From: Glutamicibacter protophormiae
GTDB taxonomy: Bacteria; Actinomycetota; Actinomycetes; Actinomycetales; Micrococcaceae
DNA length: 64,000 nucleotides
Assembly: GCF_014647495.1 (NCBI RefSeq)
Contig: NZ_BMPH01000001.1
Location: forward strand, 186,001-250,000
Direction: 5' to 3'
Below the pieces are notes generated by a model, which saw only the letters and a program-made list of their open reading frames with translations, was not told where the DNA came from and ran no database searches. Below, piece after piece: positions 36,197 through 45,683 of this stretch; positions within the stretch are counted from its first letter, which is position 1, and each line of letters begins with the position of its first letter. A program made the position numbers and the translations under genes.

Positions 36197-38857
36197 ATGG
36201 TGGATCGTAAACTTTCGGTGGCATATCCGGCCCATTGGGAAGCAGACGTGGTGCTTCGAGACGGCACCACAGCACATCTTCGGCCGATAACCCCGGCTGA
36301 CGCGCAGGGTTTGCAGGACATGCATCATAAGCAATCCGAAACCTCGGTTTACCTACGCTATTTTACGTACAAGTCCTCGCTGACCGCGAAAGAGCTCGAG
36401 CGCTTCACGAATGTCGACCATGTGAATCGCGTCGCCTTTACCGTTTTCCGCGGCAGCAACATCATCGGCGTGGGCCGCTACGACCGGCTCGACGACCCCA
36501 CCGAGGCCGAAGTCGCATTCAACGTGTCCGACGCCTACCAGGGCACCGGCATCGGCTCGATCCTGCTGGAGCACCTTGCCGCGGCGGCCCGGGAGAACGA
36601 CATCACCCGCTTCACCGCCGAGGTGCTGCCGGAGAACCGCAAGATGCTCACGGTCTTCTCCGACGCCGGCTACGCGGTGGCCCGCCACTTCGAAGACGGA
36701 GTGGTCATGCTTGAATTCCCGATCAACCCGACCGAACGCTCCCGTGAAGTGACCGAGGCGCGCGAGCACCGCGCCGAGGCCAGCTCCGTGGCCGCCATGC
36801 TGGCCCCGCAGTCCATTGCGGTGGTCGGCGCCAGCCGCACCTGGGGCAAGCTGGGGCACCGGGTCCTGGACCGCCTGGTCGAGGGCGGCTACACCGGAGC
36901 CACCTACGCGGTGAACGATGCCGCGCTGGAAGTCGGCGGGCACCTGGCCTACGGCAAGGTGTCCGAGATCCCGGGCCCGGTGGACCTCGCGGTGGTCTGC
37001 GTGCCGCGCGACCAGGTGACCGGCGTCATCGAGGACTGCGGCGCCCACGGGGTCAAGGGACTGGTGCTGATGACCGCGGGCTACGAGAACGCCGATGGGC
37101 TGGCGGCACAGCGCGAACTGGTGTCGCTGGCGCGCGCCAACGGCATGCGCGTGGTCGGGCCGGCGTCGCTGGGCCTGGTCAACACGGACCCCGAGGTGCG
37201 CATGACCGTCACCGGAACCACGGTGCAGCCCACCGCCGGCAACGTGGGCCTTTTCAGCCAGTCCGCCTCCATGGGAGCGATCCTCCAGGGGGTCAGCGTG
37301 CAGCACGGGGTGGGCGTGAGCAGCTCCATCTCCTCGGGGCTGCGCGCCGACGTCTCCGGCAACGACGCCATGCAGTATTTCGAGGACGATCCGCGCACCG
37401 ACCTCGTCGCCATGCACCTGGAATCCTTCGGCAACCCGCGCAAGTTCGCGCGCATCGCCCGGCGCCTGGCCCGCAGCAAGCCGGTCATCGTCGCCAAGTC
37501 CGACCTGCTGGGCCGCCGCCTTCCGCCGGGGCATTCGGTCCGCGTGGGCCAGGCCCCGCCCGGCGCCCTGAACGCGATGCTGCGCCAGTCCGGGGTCATC
37601 CGCGTGCAGTCCGTGGAAGAGCTCATGGACGTGGCGGGCCTGCTTTCGGTCTACAAGGCTCCGGCCGGTCCAAACGTTGCCGTGCTCTCCAACTCGCTGA
37701 CCCTGGCCGAGGTGGTCTGCGACGTCGCCGAAGCATGCAAGCTGAAGGCCACCGCCGACCACCGGGAACTGGACTACACGCTGGGCCAGTCGCGGGTGCT
37801 GCCCAAGCTGCGCGAACGGGTAGCGGAGTTGGTCGCGAATCCCGAGGTGCACGCGGTGATCCTCGCCCACCTGTCCTATTCGGGCATTTCCACCGAAGCT
37901 GTGCTGGAGGTGCTCCGTGAATTCTCCACCCAGCCCAAGCCGGTGATCACCGTGCTGCCCGGGCAGATCGACCGCAAGATCGCTGGGGGAGTGCACCACG
38001 GGGTGCCGGTCTACACCTCGCCGACCTCCGCCGTCGGGGCGCTGGGCAAGGCCTACGGCTACCGCCAATGGCTCGACATCCCCTTCGAGCCGCTGGTCGA
38101 ACCCGAGGGGCTGGACGTGGAAGGCGCCGCGGACTACCTGCACCAGCTCTCCGCCGGGATCCCGGGCACCGAGCTGCGCAAGCTGAGCACCGAGCAGACC
38201 ACGAAGCTGCTGGGCTTCTACGGCATCAACATCTTTCCGTCCCAGGTGGTGCATACCGCGCAGGAGGCCGTCGACGCAGCGAAGTCGCTGGGCTGGCCGG
38301 TGGCGCTCAAGGCCAACGACCCGGACCTGCGCCAGCGCCTGGACCTGGGCGGGGTGCGCCTGAACATCCCGGACGCCGAGACCCTGCGCGCGGACTTCAC
38401 CCACATGAGCGAGCTGATGCGGCAGTACGGCGTCGACTCCCTGGAGGTGCAGTCCATGGCCTCGGCCGGGCAGGCCTGCGTCGTGAAGGCCATGGAGGAC
38501 CCGCTGCTGGGCCCGGTGGTCTCCTTCGGGCTCAGCGGGGACGCGGTGAACCTGCTCGACGACTGGGCGCACGGCGTCGCGCCGTTCTCCGCCACGGACC
38601 TGACGCTGCTGATGCACCGGCCGCGCAGCAGCGCCCGGCTCTTCGGCTACCAGGGGCTGCCCGCGGTGGACCTGGACGCGCTGCGGGACTTCATCACCCG
38701 CGTCTCGCTGTTCAAGGACAACCATCCGGAAGTCACCATCGCGCAGTTCGCCCCGGTGTCCGTGTCCGCCGATTCGCTCAGCGTGCTGGGGGTCAAGCTG
38801 CGCATCGGGAATGCCGAACGGCGCACCGACAGCATCCGCCGGGCGCTGCGCGGCTGA
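36197..38857 (+). CDS. GNAT acetyltransferase fused to NDP-forming acyl-CoA synthetase-like domains (Pat-type)
   Basis: An 886-residue fusion. Residues about 20-165 form a GNAT domain with the acetyl-CoA motif QGTGIGSILLEHL. The rest has a CoA-binding domain (SIAVVGASRTWGKLGH near 205), succinyl-CoA-ligase-like domains and an ATP-grasp domain at the C-terminus. Enteric PatZ has the opposite order, with GNAT last; the GNAT-first order is known from Streptomyces. These enzymes acetylate lysines, for example of acyl-CoA synthetases, in response to acetyl-CoA. A histidine in PPGHSVRVG lies close to the position of the phospho-histidine of active acyl-CoA ligases, so ligase activity cannot be excluded. 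It is divergent from parC. Confidence 0.87.
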   Translation: MVDRKLSVAYPAHWEADVVLRDGTTAHLRPITPADAQGLQDMHHKQSETSVYLRYFTYKSSLTAKELERFTNVDHVNRVAFTVFRGSNIIGVGRYDRLDDPTEAEVAFNVSDAYQGTGIGSILLEHLAAAARENDITRFTAEVLPENRKMLTVFSDAGYAVARHFEDGVVMLEFPINPTERSREVTEAREHRAEASSVAAMLAPQSIAVVGASRTWGKLGHRVLDRLVEGGYTGATYAVNDAALEVGGHLAYGKVSEIPGPVDLAVVCVPRDQVTGVIEDCGAHGVKGLVLMTAGYENADGLAAQRELVSLARANGMRVVGPASLGLVNTDPEVRMTVTGTTVQPTAGNVGLFSQSASMGAILQGVSVQHGVGVSSSISSGLRADVSGNDAMQYFEDDPRTDLVAMHLESFGNPRKFARIARRLARSKPVIVAKSDLLGRRLPPGHSVRVGQAPPGALNAMLRQSGVIRVQSVEELMDVAGLLSVYKAPAGPNVAVLSNSLTLAEVVCDVAEACKLKATADHRELDYTLGQSRVLPKLRERVAELVANPEVHAVILAHLSYSGISTEAVLEVLREFSTQPKPVITVLPGQIDRKIAGGVHHGVPVYTSPTSAVGALGKAYGYRQWLDIPFEPLVEPEGLDVEGAADYLHQLSAGIPGTELRKLSTEQTTKLLGFYGINIFPSQVVHTAQEAVDAAKSLGWPVALKANDPDLRQRLDLGGVRLNIPDAETLRADFTHMSELMRQYGVDSLEVQSMASAGQACVVKAMEDPLLGPVVSFGLSGDAVNLLDDWAHGVAPFSATDLTLLMHRPRSSARLFGYQGLPAVDLDALRDFITRVSLFKDNHPEVTIAQFAPVSVSADSLSVLGVKLRIGNAERRTDSIRRALRG

Positions 38858-38909
38858 GCGGCAGGACACGAAACCTGAAACACGGCGGCGCACTGGGTAG
38901 AATTGGATC

Positions 38910-39497
38910 ATGAGCTCTGCAACCTATTCGACGACTGCCGGTGCCGACCTCCAGCATGACCTGGTCCGCGCGGGCTTCTACCCGCAAATGGTCCAGGACG
39001 TGCTGGCCGAAGCAATGCTGGACTTGCCGGTAGTGGACCACTTCCTGCATCTGGAGACCCATTTCGACCACACCGAGGTCCACCGCCACATCACCGTCAT
39101 GGTGCGCAGCGAGAAAGTGCTGTTCATCGTGCACGTCGACGACCAGCAGCTGGATGACCACGGCCACGACGTGATGGCCCAGGTGTCGGTGGAAATGATC
39201 AGCCTGGCCCGCATCGAGTCGGTGGCGACCAGCTACGTCTACCACCAGCCGCAGCATTACAGCAGCGGCGACCTGGTGCGCGAGCTGACCTTCGGCATGT
39301 CCTGGGACGGCACCAAGCGCATCGACCTGGCTCCGGCCGAGTGCGCCGACCCGCAGTGCGAAGCCGACCACGGCCTGAACGGCACTTCCCAGCCCGAGGA
39401 CCTGGTGCTGCGCGTAAGTTCCGAGGCCGACGGCCAGCGTGCAGTGGACAAGGCCCGCGAATTCGCGGTACGCCTGCGCCTGGCGACGATCGCCTAG
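38910..39497 (+). CDS. DUF5998-like conserved protein
   Basis: A 195-residue soluble acidic protein. It starts MSSATYSTTAGADLQHDLVRAGFYP and has a central beta-rich part (HITVMVRSEKVLFIVHVDD) and a C-terminal helix. I match it to DUF5998, an actinobacterial family without known function, from general form; the assignment is moderate. A cysteine pair (ECADPQCEADH) could bind a metal. It lies 52 bases after the GNAT fusion and 15 bases before the phosphodiesterase gene, so probably one operon. Confidence 0.68.
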   Translation: MSSATYSTTAGADLQHDLVRAGFYPQMVQDVLAEAMLDLPVVDHFLHLETHFDHTEVHRHITVMVRSEKVLFIVHVDDQQLDDHGHDVMAQVSVEMISLARIESVATSYVYHQPQHYSSGDLVRELTFGMSWDGTKRIDLAPAECADPQCEADHGLNGTSQPEDLVLRVSSEADGQRAVDKAREFAVRLRLATIA

Positions 39498-39512
39498 GGA
39501 CGCCAAGCCAAC

Positions 39513-40685
39513 GTGACTGACTCCTCCCTGCCTGTCCCCGCCCAGAAACTTCCCGCAGCGCCGGCCTACGGCGCAGCCACCCTGTCGGAAATCCTGCCTT
39601 CGGCGGCCCACGCGCTGGGCATCCCGGGTTACTCGAATCCGCTGGGTCTGGAACCCACCAAGCGCGTCGCCGTGATCATGGTCGACGGCCTGGGCTGGAA
39701 CCAGCTGAAATCGCACCTCGGACACGCGCCGTTCCTGCGTCCGCTGTTCGAGCGCGCGCAGAAGCTGGGCACCGGTTTTCCCTCCACCACCGCGACCTCG
39801 CTGTCCAGCCTCTCCATCGGACTGGCTCCGGGTCAGCACGGGATGCTCGGCTACGACGTCGTCGACCCCGCCCGGCGCCGCGTGGTCAACCAGCTCGGCG
39901 GGTGGCCCGGCGACCTGGACCCCGTGGCCTGGCAGCCGTTGCCCACGGTCTTCGAAAAGGCCGCGGCACACGGCATCCACGCCGCAACGGTGTCCATCGA
40001 CCAATTCTCCAACTCGGCGCTGACCCGAGCGGCGCTGCGCGGCCCGAAGTTCGTCGCCGCGCGCCAGCCGGCGGCCCGGGCCCGCGCCACCGCGGAGGTG
40101 TTCGCGGCGCAGCGCAACGCGCTGGTCTACACCTACTTCAACGAGCTGGACAAGGCCGGGCACAAGTTCGGCGTCGATTCCCCGCAGTGGCGCGATACGC
40201 TCGAAGAGCTGGACTACGTCATCAAAAACCTCGTCTCGCGCCTGCCGGAGCAGACCACCGTGCTGATCACCGGCGACCACGGGATGGTCGACGTGCCCGC
40301 ATCGCAGCGCATCGACTACAGCCTGCAGCCCGAACTCATCGAGGCCGTGGAGCTGACCAGCGGCGAGCCGCGCGGGGTGCAGCTGACCTTCGCCGCCGGC
40401 ACGGATGCGGCCCAGCGGGCCAAGGTCCGCGAGGCCTGGCAGCGCGCCTACGGGTCCAAGGCCTGGATCCTCAGCCGCGATGAGGCCGTGGAGCTCGGGT
40501 ATTTCGGACCGGTTCGTCCCGAATTCCTGCCCCGCCTGGGTGACCTGATGATCCTGGCCGCCGAAGCCATCGCGTTCTACGATGGGCGCCGGGTCAAGCC
40601 GATGGCCTTCGAGATGGTGGGGCAGCACGGCTCGCTCACCGCGGCCGAGCGTTTCGTCCCGCTGTTCGTGCACCGTACCGCCTAG
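39513..40685 (+). CDS. Alkaline phosphatase superfamily phosphodiesterase/nucleotide pyrophosphatase
   Basis: A 390-residue enzyme of the nucleotide pyrophosphatase/phosphodiesterase branch. Metal ligands and nucleophile are recognisable: IMVDGLGWNQL (first Asp), TTATSLSSLSIG with the Thr/Ser nucleophile, ELDKAGHKFG and ITGDHGMVD (Asp-His pair). It hydrolyses phosphodiester or pyrophosphate bonds; the substrate is unknown. There is no signal peptide, so it is probably cytoplasmic. GTG start 15 bases after the DUF5998-like gene. Confidence 0.88.
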   Translation: MTDSSLPVPAQKLPAAPAYGAATLSEILPSAAHALGIPGYSNPLGLEPTKRVAVIMVDGLGWNQLKSHLGHAPFLRPLFERAQKLGTGFPSTTATSLSSLSIGLAPGQHGMLGYDVVDPARRRVVNQLGGWPGDLDPVAWQPLPTVFEKAAAHGIHAATVSIDQFSNSALTRAALRGPKFVAARQPAARARATAEVFAAQRNALVYTYFNELDKAGHKFGVDSPQWRDTLEELDYVIKNLVSRLPEQTTVLITGDHGMVDVPASQRIDYSLQPELIEAVELTSGEPRGVQLTFAAGTDAAQRAKVREAWQRAYGSKAWILSRDEAVELGYFGPVRPEFLPRLGDLMILAAEAIAFYDGRRVKPMAFEMVGQHGSLTAAERFVPLFVHRTA

Positions 40686-40710
40686 CTGGCGGGGGCCGCC
40701 GCACGCAAGA

Positions 40711-40744
40711 AACCCGGGAGCAGCCAACTGGCTGCTCCCGGGTT
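40711..40744. terminator. Bidirectional terminator, phosphodiesterase / sepH
   Basis: A perfect 15-bp inverted repeat (40711-40725 and 40730-40744) with loop AACT, preceded by AAGA and followed by TTT, between two converging genes. Confidence 0.9.
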
Positions 40745-40774
40745 TTTGGTATTCAGTGTGGGGCGGGTGCGGAC

Positions 40775-41827
40775 CTAGGAGTCGGTATCCTTTTTGCGCT
40801 TGCCGAACATGATGTCGTCCCAGCTGGGCACGGAAGACCGCTTGGCCTTGCGTCCGGCGCCGTCCTCGGAAGGCTCCTCGGCAGGCTTCGGGGCCAAACC
40901 GGAGGACTTGTCTGCGTCGGTGACGATCACCAGCTGCGAGGTGCGCGGAGAGATGCCCTGCGGCAGGTGCGGCAGCGACTCGTCTTCCTCGGCATCGTAC
41001 TTGCTCATGCCCCGCTCGATGATTTCGTTGTAGCGGGCCTCGCGCTCCGGATCCTGGTCCTTGGGACGCTGGCCGCGGCGGGCATTGAGCAGGGATACCA
41101 GCTCCTCGGTCTCATCCGGTTCCGGGGCGGCCGGAGCCGCGGGTTCCTCGACCTGCGAGATGGCCGAGACCGGGCGGAAGTACTCCGGGGCGACCTGTTC
41201 GCTGAGGGTCTGGGCCCAGCGGTTCAGGTTGCTCAAGGTCTTGCGGGCCGGGGCGAAGGACCAACGGGCCACGTTGTCCGGCTGCGGCAGCGCATTGTCC
41301 AGTTTCTCGACATTGTCGGCCTGCAGCGGCGAATCAAATTCGACGGTGACGATCCACTGTCCCTCGGGATCCTTCCACGAGTCCCAGCGGGCCGTGAGCG
41401 GATTGATATTCAGCTGGTGCAAGCGGTGGGCGACCATGGAGCCCAGATCTGCGGGCTCCTCTCCGAAGACTTCGCGGTACTCGGCATCGGTCTGCGGACC
41501 GGAAACCTCCACGCGGCGGGCGAGCTCGGCGATGTGCTCGCGCTCGGCCAGCACCGGCCCTTCGTACTTGACGATCGACTCGACGGGAACGTCCCACTCC
41601 AGCGCCAGATCGTAGGCAGAAGCACCCGCGCGCACGCGGGCCTGGATCTCCCTGGGGGTGTGCACCGAGGATTCATCACGGTTGCGCGGCGCCCTGGAAC
41701 GAGCGATTTCGGCCATGGCACTGCGCAGGGCATCGTCAACGGGCAGCTCGAAGCTCATCCCGTCGTCGCTGCTGACCTGCAGACTGGAACCATTTTCATG
41801 AATTCCTACCAGTCTCAGCTGACGCAT
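40775..41827 (-). CDS. sepH: Septation protein SepH
   Basis: A 350-residue protein of the actinobacterial cell-division family SepH (DUF3071). The N-terminal domain MRQLRLVGIHENGSSLQVSS through ARVRAGASAYDLALEWDVP contains a helix-turn-helix-like part; the C-terminal half is acidic and disordered with a basic end (KRKKDTDS). In Streptomyces and Mycobacterium SepH binds FtsZ and promotes filament assembly. ATG at 41827 is preceded by GGAGGG. It is divergent from the DUF4193 gene. Confidence 0.92.
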   Translation of the reverse strand: MRQLRLVGIHENGSSLQVSSDDGMSFELPVDDALRSAMAEIARSRAPRNRDESSVHTPREIQARVRAGASAYDLALEWDVPVESIVKYEGPVLAEREHIAELARRVEVSGPQTDAEYREVFGEEPADLGSMVAHRLHQLNINPLTARWDSWKDPEGQWIVTVEFDSPLQADNVEKLDNALPQPDNVARWSFAPARKTLSNLNRWAQTLSEQVAPEYFRPVSAISQVEEPAAPAAPEPDETEELVSLLNARRGQRPKDQDPEREARYNEIIERGMSKYDAEEDESLPHLPQGISPRTSQLVIVTDADKSSGLAPKPAEEPSEDGAGRKAKRSSVPSWDDIMFGKRKKDTDS

Positions 41828-42087
41828 TACTACCCTCCACACGGTTCATTTACTGTGTAAAACTTTGCCACTTGTCGCCCGATTTTCCTACCACCGGGCG
41901 GGGCGTGGCGCAAGATTAGTCGACAAGTTCACGCAGAAAGTTGCGTTCGGGCTTCCGCCGTGGGCATAGCCCGCCGAACGCGGGCAGTTTCCAGGGCCTT
42001 CGGACGTTATACTTCTATGCCGGAATGAAAATCCTTCCGCGGATTGACGTCCACTTCATCGCCTGCAGGAAAGAGCTGACAATCACC

Positions 42088-42390
42088 ATGGCCACACAGT
42101 CTGCCGCCGTCCACCCGGCCGAAGCCGAGAAGGCGCGGGTCCGGGAAATTGCCGCGCTCAAAGCCGGGAAAACCGCGGCAATGGCGAACTTGATCGATGA
42201 ATCGGAATCCGAGCTGGCCGAGCTGTTCATCCTGCCCGGGGGAGAAGCCCAGTCCGAAGAGGCCAGCATCGACATCGTGCCGGAGCAGGCCGACGAGTTC
42301 ACCTGCGCATCCTGCTTCATGGTGCGCCACCGCACCCAGCTGGTGCGCGAAGCGGGCGGGCAGAAGTTCTGCGCCGAATGCGAAGGCTGA
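42088..42390 (+). CDS. DUF4193 family zinc-ribbon protein
   Basis: A 100-residue protein. The C-terminal DEFTCASCFMVRHRTQLV...KFCAECEG has two CxxC pairs that can hold one zinc ion, the DUF4193 hallmark. The N-terminal half is acidic and more divergent than in relatives, which usually begin MATDYDAPRK-like; here it begins MATQSAAVHPAEAEKARV. Function is unknown. It is next to DUF3093 and dut, the same order as M. tuberculosis Rv2699c-Rv2697c. Confidence 0.85.
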   Translation: MATQSAAVHPAEAEKARVREIAALKAGKTAAMANLIDESESELAELFILPGGEAQSEEASIDIVPEQADEFTCASCFMVRHRTQLVREAGGQKFCAECEG

Positions 42391-42438
42391 GCGGCCCCGC
42401 CTCCTGCCTGCGTGCCGCCATCCCGGAGCGCGCAAAAG

Positions 42439-42474
42439 AACCCCGGACCCCGCCTTGCGGCGGGTTCCGGGGTT
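42439..42474. terminator. Bidirectional terminator, DUF4193 / DUF3093 genes
   Basis: 16-bp arms (42439-42454 and 42459-42474) with one mismatch and a TTGC loop, preceded by AAAAG, between converging genes. Confidence 0.8.
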
Positions 42475-42493
42475 CGATGCGTTGCGGGGAAGC

Positions 42494-43024
42494 CTAGGGC
42501 TCCCGGGGATGATCCTCGTCCGCCGCGGCGTCCGCCTGCCGGCCTTCGTCGGTGAATTCGTACATGATCCCGCCCAGCGCCGCGGTGAGCTCTTCGGGGC
42601 GGCGGGTCGAAGCCAGCCAGTAGGGGGTGGCGTCGCGTTCATCGGTGACTTCCATGCGGACCACCGCGTCGAGGTAGCCGCGCAGCAGCATGAAGGCCAG
42701 GCCGTGCAGCTTCTGCCCGCGCTGCTTGAAGGCCTCTTCACCGCGGTAGCCGATGACCTGCCCGATGTAGCGGCGTTCAATGGTCGCGCGGCCGACGGTG
42801 ACGGTCTGCCCGGTGACCTCGATGACCGGCACGCGAAGGAGCATGATGACAGCCAGGGCCAGCATGACGATGATGCCGGTGGCGTAACCGGCAGCGATGT
42901 TGATCGGTGCCACGGCGATGCCAGCGGTGAGGGCAATCAGCAGCGGCCACATCCACGATCCGAACGATGGCCAGATCTTTTCGCGAAACAGGACGTTGGA
43001 AGCCTCTGGGCTGCTATTACTCAT
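42494..43024 (-). CDS. DUF3093 family membrane protein
   Basis: A 176-residue protein with two closely spaced transmembrane helices near residues 25-65 ([19 protein letters not shown] and [14 protein letters not shown]), then a soluble domain rich in beta strands that ends with acidic residues. This is DUF3093, found in actinobacteria beside dut. Function unknown. ATG at 43024 gives the typical MSNSSP-like start; the frame is open upstream but that part lies in the dut promoter region. It is divergent from dut. Confidence 0.85.
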   Translation of the reverse strand: MSNSSPEASNVLFREKIWPSFGSWMWPLLIALTAGIAVAPINIAAGYATGIIVMLALAVIMLLRVPVIEVTGQTVTVGRATIERRYIGQVIGYRGEEAFKQRGQKLHGLAFMLLRGYLDAVVRMEVTDERDATPYWLASTRRPEELTAALGGIMYEFTDEGRQADAAADEDHPREP

Positions 43025-43163
43025 GAGTCCTAGTCTAGGCAATCTTTCGGGGGACGCCGAACTGCCGGATGTGGTCCGCGGTCCGGCCGGGCGCGATAGA
43101 GTTGTGCAGGTAAACGCAGACCAGCTACAACTTTCCAGAGTTCCGGGGGATGACCAAACCACG

Positions 43164-43622
43164 ATGAGCGAGCCTACGATCTCAATCTCCATCAAGATGC
43201 TCGATAGCGAACTACCCGTTCCAAGCTATGCCCATCCTTCGGATGCGGGTGCTGACCTGCATGCACGCACCTCCTTGGTGCTCGAACCGGGACAGCGCGC
43301 CCTGGTGCCGACCGGAATCGCCTTGGCGCTGCCGCACGGATACGTCGGACTGGTGCATCCGCGCAGCGGCCTGGCCGCCAAGCATGGCATCACCATCGTC
43401 AACGCCCCGGGGACCGTCGACGCCGGATATCGTGGTGAGATCATGGTCACCCTGTTGAATACCGACAAGGACCAGGCCTTTGAAATCTCCCGCGGCGACC
43501 GCATCGCCCAGCTGGTGATCCAGAAGGTCGAGCAGGCGGTCTTCGTCCAGGTCGACTCCCTGGAGGATTCGGCCCGGGGAACCGGCGGCTTCGGCTCGAC
43601 CGGTGGATTCAGCGCCAACTAG
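43164..43622 (+). CDS. dut: Deoxyuridine 5'-triphosphate nucleotidohydrolase
   Basis: A 152-residue trimeric dUTPase that converts dUTP to dUMP and keeps uracil out of DNA. All five family motifs are visible: [32 protein letters not shown] (catalytic Asp and substrate Tyr), RGDRIAQLV and the C-terminal P-loop-like [13 protein letters not shown] at 43164 follows GGGGGA. It is the first of four co-directional genes: dut, DUF3710, OB-fold, DUF3159. Confidence 0.97.
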   Translation: MSEPTISISIKMLDSELPVPSYAHPSDAGADLHARTSLVLEPGQRALVPTGIALALPHGYVGLVHPRSGLAAKHGITIVNAPGTVDAGYRGEIMVTLLNTDKDQAFEISRGDRIAQLVIQKVEQAVFVQVDSLEDSARGTGGFGSTGGFSAN

Positions 43623-43659
43623 GTACGCTTGGTGCCAAGCGAAACTCTCTAAGGACATC

Positions 43660-44418
43660 ATGATTTTCAAGCGCAAGAAGTCTAAAGCCGAGCCAGCAGC
43701 CGAGCAGGCGGCCGGCGCCGTCGAGCAGGCCGCCGAGACCGCCGCCGAGGGCGCGGACCCGGCCGAGCAGCAGCCTGCCAAGAAGCCGACGCTCAACGGC
43801 CCGTTCGACTTCGCGGACATCGAGAACACCGACGACTACCTGGACTTCGGCTCCATCCTGGTCAAGCCGGTTGCCGGGCTGAAGGTGCGCATGGACGTCG
43901 AACAGTCCAACCAGCGCGTCATCGCGGTCTCCCTGGAGCTGGCCGAGTCCCGCGTCCAGCTGATGGCGTTCTCCGCCTCCAAGTCCACTTCGCTGTGGCC
44001 CGGGATCAGCGACAAGATCCGCGAGGACATCGCCAGCCAGAACGGCGAGATCTACCAGCGCGACGGCGAATACGGCCAGGAGCTGCTGGCCCAGGTGCCG
44101 CAGCAGCTGCCCGACGGCCGCGCAGGCCACGTCGCGTTGCGCTTCGTGGGCATCGACGGGCCGCGCTGGTTCCTGCGCGCCGTCATCGGGGGCGCCGCCA
44201 TCGGCGACGAGGAAGCCTCCCGGGCCGTCGACGACCTGCTGCGCAGCATCGTGGTGAACCGCGGCGACAAGCCGCTGCCTCCGCAGGAACTGCTCCCGCT
44301 GAACGTCCCGCACAACGCCCAGACCCGACCGGACGCCGAGGCGCAGGTCGATGCCGGGAACCCGGACGCGGCGGCGCAGCGTCCGGAACGCGGACCGGAA
44401 ATCACCCAGATCGGCTAA
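43660..44418 (+). CDS. DUF3710 family protein
   Basis: A 252-residue soluble protein. It has a basic start MIFKRKKSKAEP, an Ala/Glu-rich linker of about 35 residues, then a conserved domain with FDFADIENTDDYLDFGSILV, GLKVRMDVEQSNQRV and PRWFLRAVIGG, matching DUF3710 of actinobacteria. Function unknown. ATG at 43660 follows AAGGAC. Operon position after dut is conserved in M. tuberculosis (Rv2696c). Confidence 0.88.
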   Translation: MIFKRKKSKAEPAAEQAAGAVEQAAETAAEGADPAEQQPAKKPTLNGPFDFADIENTDDYLDFGSILVKPVAGLKVRMDVEQSNQRVIAVSLELAESRVQLMAFSASKSTSLWPGISDKIREDIASQNGEIYQRDGEYGQELLAQVPQQLPDGRAGHVALRFVGIDGPRWFLRAVIGGAAIGDEEASRAVDDLLRSIVVNRGDKPLPPQELLPLNVPHNAQTRPDAEAQVDAGNPDAAAQRPERGPEITQIG

Positions 44419-44422
44419 CCTG

Positions 44423-44797
44423 GTGCCCCTAGAATCCAAGCCGGTCACCCCGCAGCTCGACGGCACGCAGGCGGCCCGCACCTTCACCCGGCTGCAGTCG
44501 CTGGAGCAGCTGCCGGCCAAGGGGAGGGTGGAGCACACCGGCTACATCCAGTCGGTCAGCTATTCGGCGCCCGACGCGGCGCCGCTGCTGACCGCGGTGG
44601 TGGTCGACCGGCTGGGCAGCGGGGCGCCGCGCCGCGGAACCGCGCCGCACGTGCGGCTGAGGTTCATGGGCCAGAAGAACGTTCCGGGCATCAAACCCGG
44701 GGTGAAGGTCCGCTACGCGGGGATGGTCGCGCCCGTCGACCAGATCCCCACCATTTACAATCCGCGCTACGTCATCGTTCCCGTTCCCCGAGGGTGA
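44423..44797 (+). CDS. OB-fold nucleic-acid-binding protein
   Basis: A protein of about 124 residues whose core (GRVEHTGYIQSVSYSAP, LTAVVVDR, GVKVRYAGMV) has the five-strand pattern of an OB fold, like the M. tuberculosis Rv2694c family. Binding to DNA or RNA is assumed from the fold. The GTG at 44423, four bases after the DUF3710 stop, is the most likely start; an upstream ATG at 44351 would overlap DUF3710 by 68 bases. Confidence 0.75.
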   Translation: MPLESKPVTPQLDGTQAARTFTRLQSLEQLPAKGRVEHTGYIQSVSYSAPDAAPLLTAVVVDRLGSGAPRRGTAPHVRLRFMGQKNVPGIKPGVKVRYAGMVAPVDQIPTIYNPRYVIVPVPRG

Positions 44798-44861
44798 ACG
44801 AAGAACGCCACCGGCCGCAGCGCCTGCCGGACCAGCCCCACCAGGCGGAAGCGAGAACACC

Positions 44862-45581
44862 GTGAACGAAAACCCACCGACCGGCCAGCAGCCGGAGCCG
44901 GAGAAGAAGCCGAGCCTGGCCGAGGCGATCGGCGCGAACGCCAAGGTCGCGCAGAACGCCGACGGCGGCATCGACGTGCTCTCCACCGTGGGCGGGGTGC
45001 GCGGCATCCTGGAAACCGTGGTGCCGGGCTTCGTGTTCGTGCTGGTCTACGCGCTGGGCAACCAGCTGTCCTGGGCGCTGCTGTCCTCGATCGCGCTGGG
45101 TGTGGTCTTCATGGTGCTGCGCCTGCTGAACAAGTCGACGCTGGTGCAGTCTGCCAGCGGCCTGATCGGCATCCTGATCTGCGCGCTGGTGGCCCGCACC
45201 TCGGGCGACGCCCGGGACTACTACGTTCCCGGCTTCCTGATCAGCGGCGGTTACCTGCTGGCCCTGATGGCATCGATCTTCGTGAAGTGGCCGCTGATCG
45301 GCCTGCTCTTCGGCTTCATCCGCAACGAGGGCGTGGCCTGGCGCCAGCAGCCGGACCGGCTGCGCCGCTACGGCATCGCCACCTGGATCATCTGCGCGGT
45401 ATTCGCGCTGCGCCTGGCCGTGCAGCTGCCGATGTACTTCACCGACCAGGTGGTTTCGCTGGGCATCGCCCGCGCGCTGATGGGGGTGCCGCTGTACGCG
45501 GCCGGCCTGTGGTTCGCCTGGCTGGTCTCGCGCCCGGCCACCGCCGGGCACGCCCCGACGCCCGAGGACCTGGCCTCCTAG
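44862..45581 (+). CDS. DUF3159 family membrane protein
   Basis: A 239-residue membrane protein with a hydrophilic N-terminus of about 45 residues and five or six hydrophobic helices (from about 55 to 225). The segment GGVRGILETVVPGFVFVLVYAL and IGLLFGFIRNEGVAWR are typical of DUF3159. Its role is unknown. GTG start; last gene of the dut operon, ending at a strong terminator that faces the TrkA genes. Confidence 0.86.
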   Translation: MNENPPTGQQPEPEKKPSLAEAIGANAKVAQNADGGIDVLSTVGGVRGILETVVPGFVFVLVYALGNQLSWALLSSIALGVVFMVLRLLNKSTLVQSASGLIGILICALVARTSGDARDYYVPGFLISGGYLLALMASIFVKWPLIGLLFGFIRNEGVAWRQQPDRLRRYGIATWIICAVFALRLAVQLPMYFTDQVVSLGIARALMGVPLYAAGLWFAWLVSRPATAGHAPTPEDLAS

Positions 45582-45621
45582 TACTGCCGTCGTGTTTCCG
45601 CTCCCAGCGGCCGCGCACGGC

Positions 45622-45662
45622 GAAAACCCCGCCCATCCCGTTGCGGGATGGGCGGGGTTTTC
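45622..45662. terminator. Bidirectional terminator, DUF3159 / trkA
   Basis: A perfect 19-bp inverted repeat (45622-45640 and 45644-45662) with A4 and T4 at the outer ends of the stem, between converging genes. Confidence 0.92.
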
Positions 45663-45683
45663 CCTTTTCCGAGGCGGCGCCGG

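Noticed and set aside
36353-38911. Minus-strand open frame opposite the GNAT/acyl-CoA synthetase gene
   Set aside because: The plus strand encodes recognisable GNAT, CoA-binding and ATP-grasp motifs; the antisense product has none.
42439-42474. TTCGA-containing stem as a tRNA T-arm
   Set aside because: There is no cloverleaf; it is a symmetric hairpin between converging genes and behaves as a terminator.
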